A DNA stretch of 64,000 bases from the NCBI GenBank assembly GCA_004144345.1, contig SEEL01000012.1, positions 1 to 64,000 on the forward strand. The letters are read 5' to 3'. The position numbers and the translations under genes were made by a program. This document shows positions 63,217 through 64,000 of this stretch, piece after piece. Origin of the DNA: Hyphomicrobiales bacterium (GTDB taxonomy: Bacteria; Pseudomonadota; Alphaproteobacteria; Rhizobiales; Devosiaceae). Below the pieces are notes generated by a model. The model was not told the origin of the DNA and did not search any database. It saw nothing but the letters and a program-made list of their open reading frames with translations. Each line of letters opens with the position of its first letter. Within the stretch, counting starts at the first letter, position 1.

Positions 63217-64000
63217 ATGACTGAAGCACCACGCGCTACCATTAGGCATGTTACACTGGCCACCGATCTGACAGCGAGGAGCGACCGGGCGTTCGATCGC
63301 GCTGTCGCTTTGGCGCGGAGATGGCATGCCAAGTTGCTGATCGTTCATGCCGTCGAAGAACGGCAGCACCCCACCGATCAACCTTCCTGGCGCCGAGGGG
63401 CCGACCCCGTACGGGCGGCTCGCTCGAAGCTGCAATTCGACTATCCTGGATGGGAGGGACTGGAGACGGCGATCGAGGTCAGGGCGGGCGACCCCGAGAC
63501 CGTGGTTCTAGAGGCTGCGGGCCGTGAGAATACTGACCTAATCGTCACGGGCATCTCTCGCGAAGATCTCTACGGTCGGGACGAACTGGGCGCGCTGGTG
63601 CCTGCCCTTGCCAGGAAGGCGCTCGCACCCCTCCTTGTGGTCAAGAAGCGACCCACGGCTGCGCCACGCCGCGTCGTGGTGGCGTCCGACTTGACCGATA
63701 CGTCGCATACGGCGCTGCACCTAGCCGTGGGCTTGTTTGGACCGGGACGCCTGACCCTGTTCAACGCCTTCGACATCCCCTATCGCGGTCTTGTCGGCGA
63801 CAGGGACGAGCTTGAGCGCACCATGCGCCCCAGCGTTATTGAGGAGTGTCGGGCCGTGCTTGTTGACGCCGCCGGCACCACCGCGGCCGAGCAAATCGAG
63901 ATTGTGGCAGAGCTGGGTGCGCCCGCTCCCATCCTCGCTCAACTCGTCTTGGACCGCGACATCGACCTAGTTGTGACCGGCACCTATGGACGATCTGGCC
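63217..64000 (+). CDS. tandem universal stress protein, partial (runs off window)
   Basis: The frame is open from ATG 63217 to the window edge, 261 codons without a stop. The first UspA domain opens RHVTLATDLTARSDRAF and has a degenerate nucleotide loop (TGISREDLYG). The second opens RRVVVASDLTDTSH and reaches the canonical VVTGTYGRSG at the edge. GGGAGGCAGGG lies just before the start. Likely an ATP-binding stress protein; about 15-30 residues are missing. Confidence 0.88.
   Translation, partial: MTEAPRATIRHVTLATDLTARSDRAFDRAVALARRWHAKLLIVHAVEERQHPTDQPSWRRGADPVRAARSKLQFDYPGWEGLETAIEVRAGDPETVVLEAAGRENTDLIVTGISREDLYGRDELGALVPALARKALAPLLVVKKRPTAAPRRVVVASDLTDTSHTALHLAVGLFGPGRLTLFNAFDIPYRGLVGDRDELERTMRPSVIEECRAVLVDAAGTTAAEQIEIVAELGAPAPILAQLVLDRDIDLVVTGTYGRSG

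Overview
The window is high-GC, densely packed alphaproteobacterial DNA, most likely from a Hyphomicrobiales (Rhizobiales) bacterium, possibly Devosia-like. The basis is the gene repertoire: an FMN-riboswitch ribN, a sulfate cysTWA locus behind an Rrf2 regulator, many binding-protein-dependent ABC transporters, and several GTG/TTG starts chosen by clear Shine-Dalgarno sequences. The genus is inference. No rRNA, tRNA, CRISPR array or insertion sequence was recognised. It reads as a chromosome segment of a free-living nutrient scavenger.

Layout. 1-765: intergenic repeats. 766-5303: a VOC protein, an FMN riboswitch driving ribN, purU, a tautomerase and a DMT transporter. 5260-9840: sulfate uptake (sbp-cysT-cysW-cysA) with an Rrf2 regulator. 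9889-14006: a CPA2 antiporter and a secreted papain-like protease. 14018-18865: dTDP-rhamnose synthesis (rfbC-B-A-D) divergent from UDP-glucose dehydrogenase. 18962-20966: LacI regulator plus aldo/keto reductase. 20970-30977: a probable sialic acid catabolic operon (peptide-type ABC transporter with a permease-ATPase fusion, NanE-NanK fusion, aldolase-family protein, Gfo/Idh/MocA oxidoreductase) divergent from a GntR/FCD regulator. 31094-34064: HlyD/FtsX/LolD-type efflux system. 34061-39258: branched-chain amino acid/amide-type ABC transporter. 39435-44384: an unusual signalling locus. 44393-53283: two ribose-type (CUT2) importers, an epimerase-like protein and a LacI regulator. 53389-61857: a CUT1 importer without an ATPase, with IclR regulator, DapA-family protein and SDR, ending in two genes truncated by what looks like one deletion. 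61983-64000: stress-type SDR and a tandem universal stress protein running off the window.

The most interesting part is 39435-44384. An XRE/ScfR-type regulator carries a central segment that resembles a histidine kinase DHp helix. It is followed by a stand-alone receiver, a small two-helix membrane protein overlapping the next start (as CbrX does before CbrA), and a sodium-solute-symporter/STAC/histidine kinase. The receiver has no output domain, so the DNA-binding protein may be its partner: a transporter-like sensor signalling to a transcription factor through a borrowed DHp domain. This is a hypothesis from sequence only.

Recurring themes are strong hairpins just after binding-protein genes, convergent gene pairs that overlap or nearly touch, and near-perfect palindromes in the divergent promoters of regulator genes.
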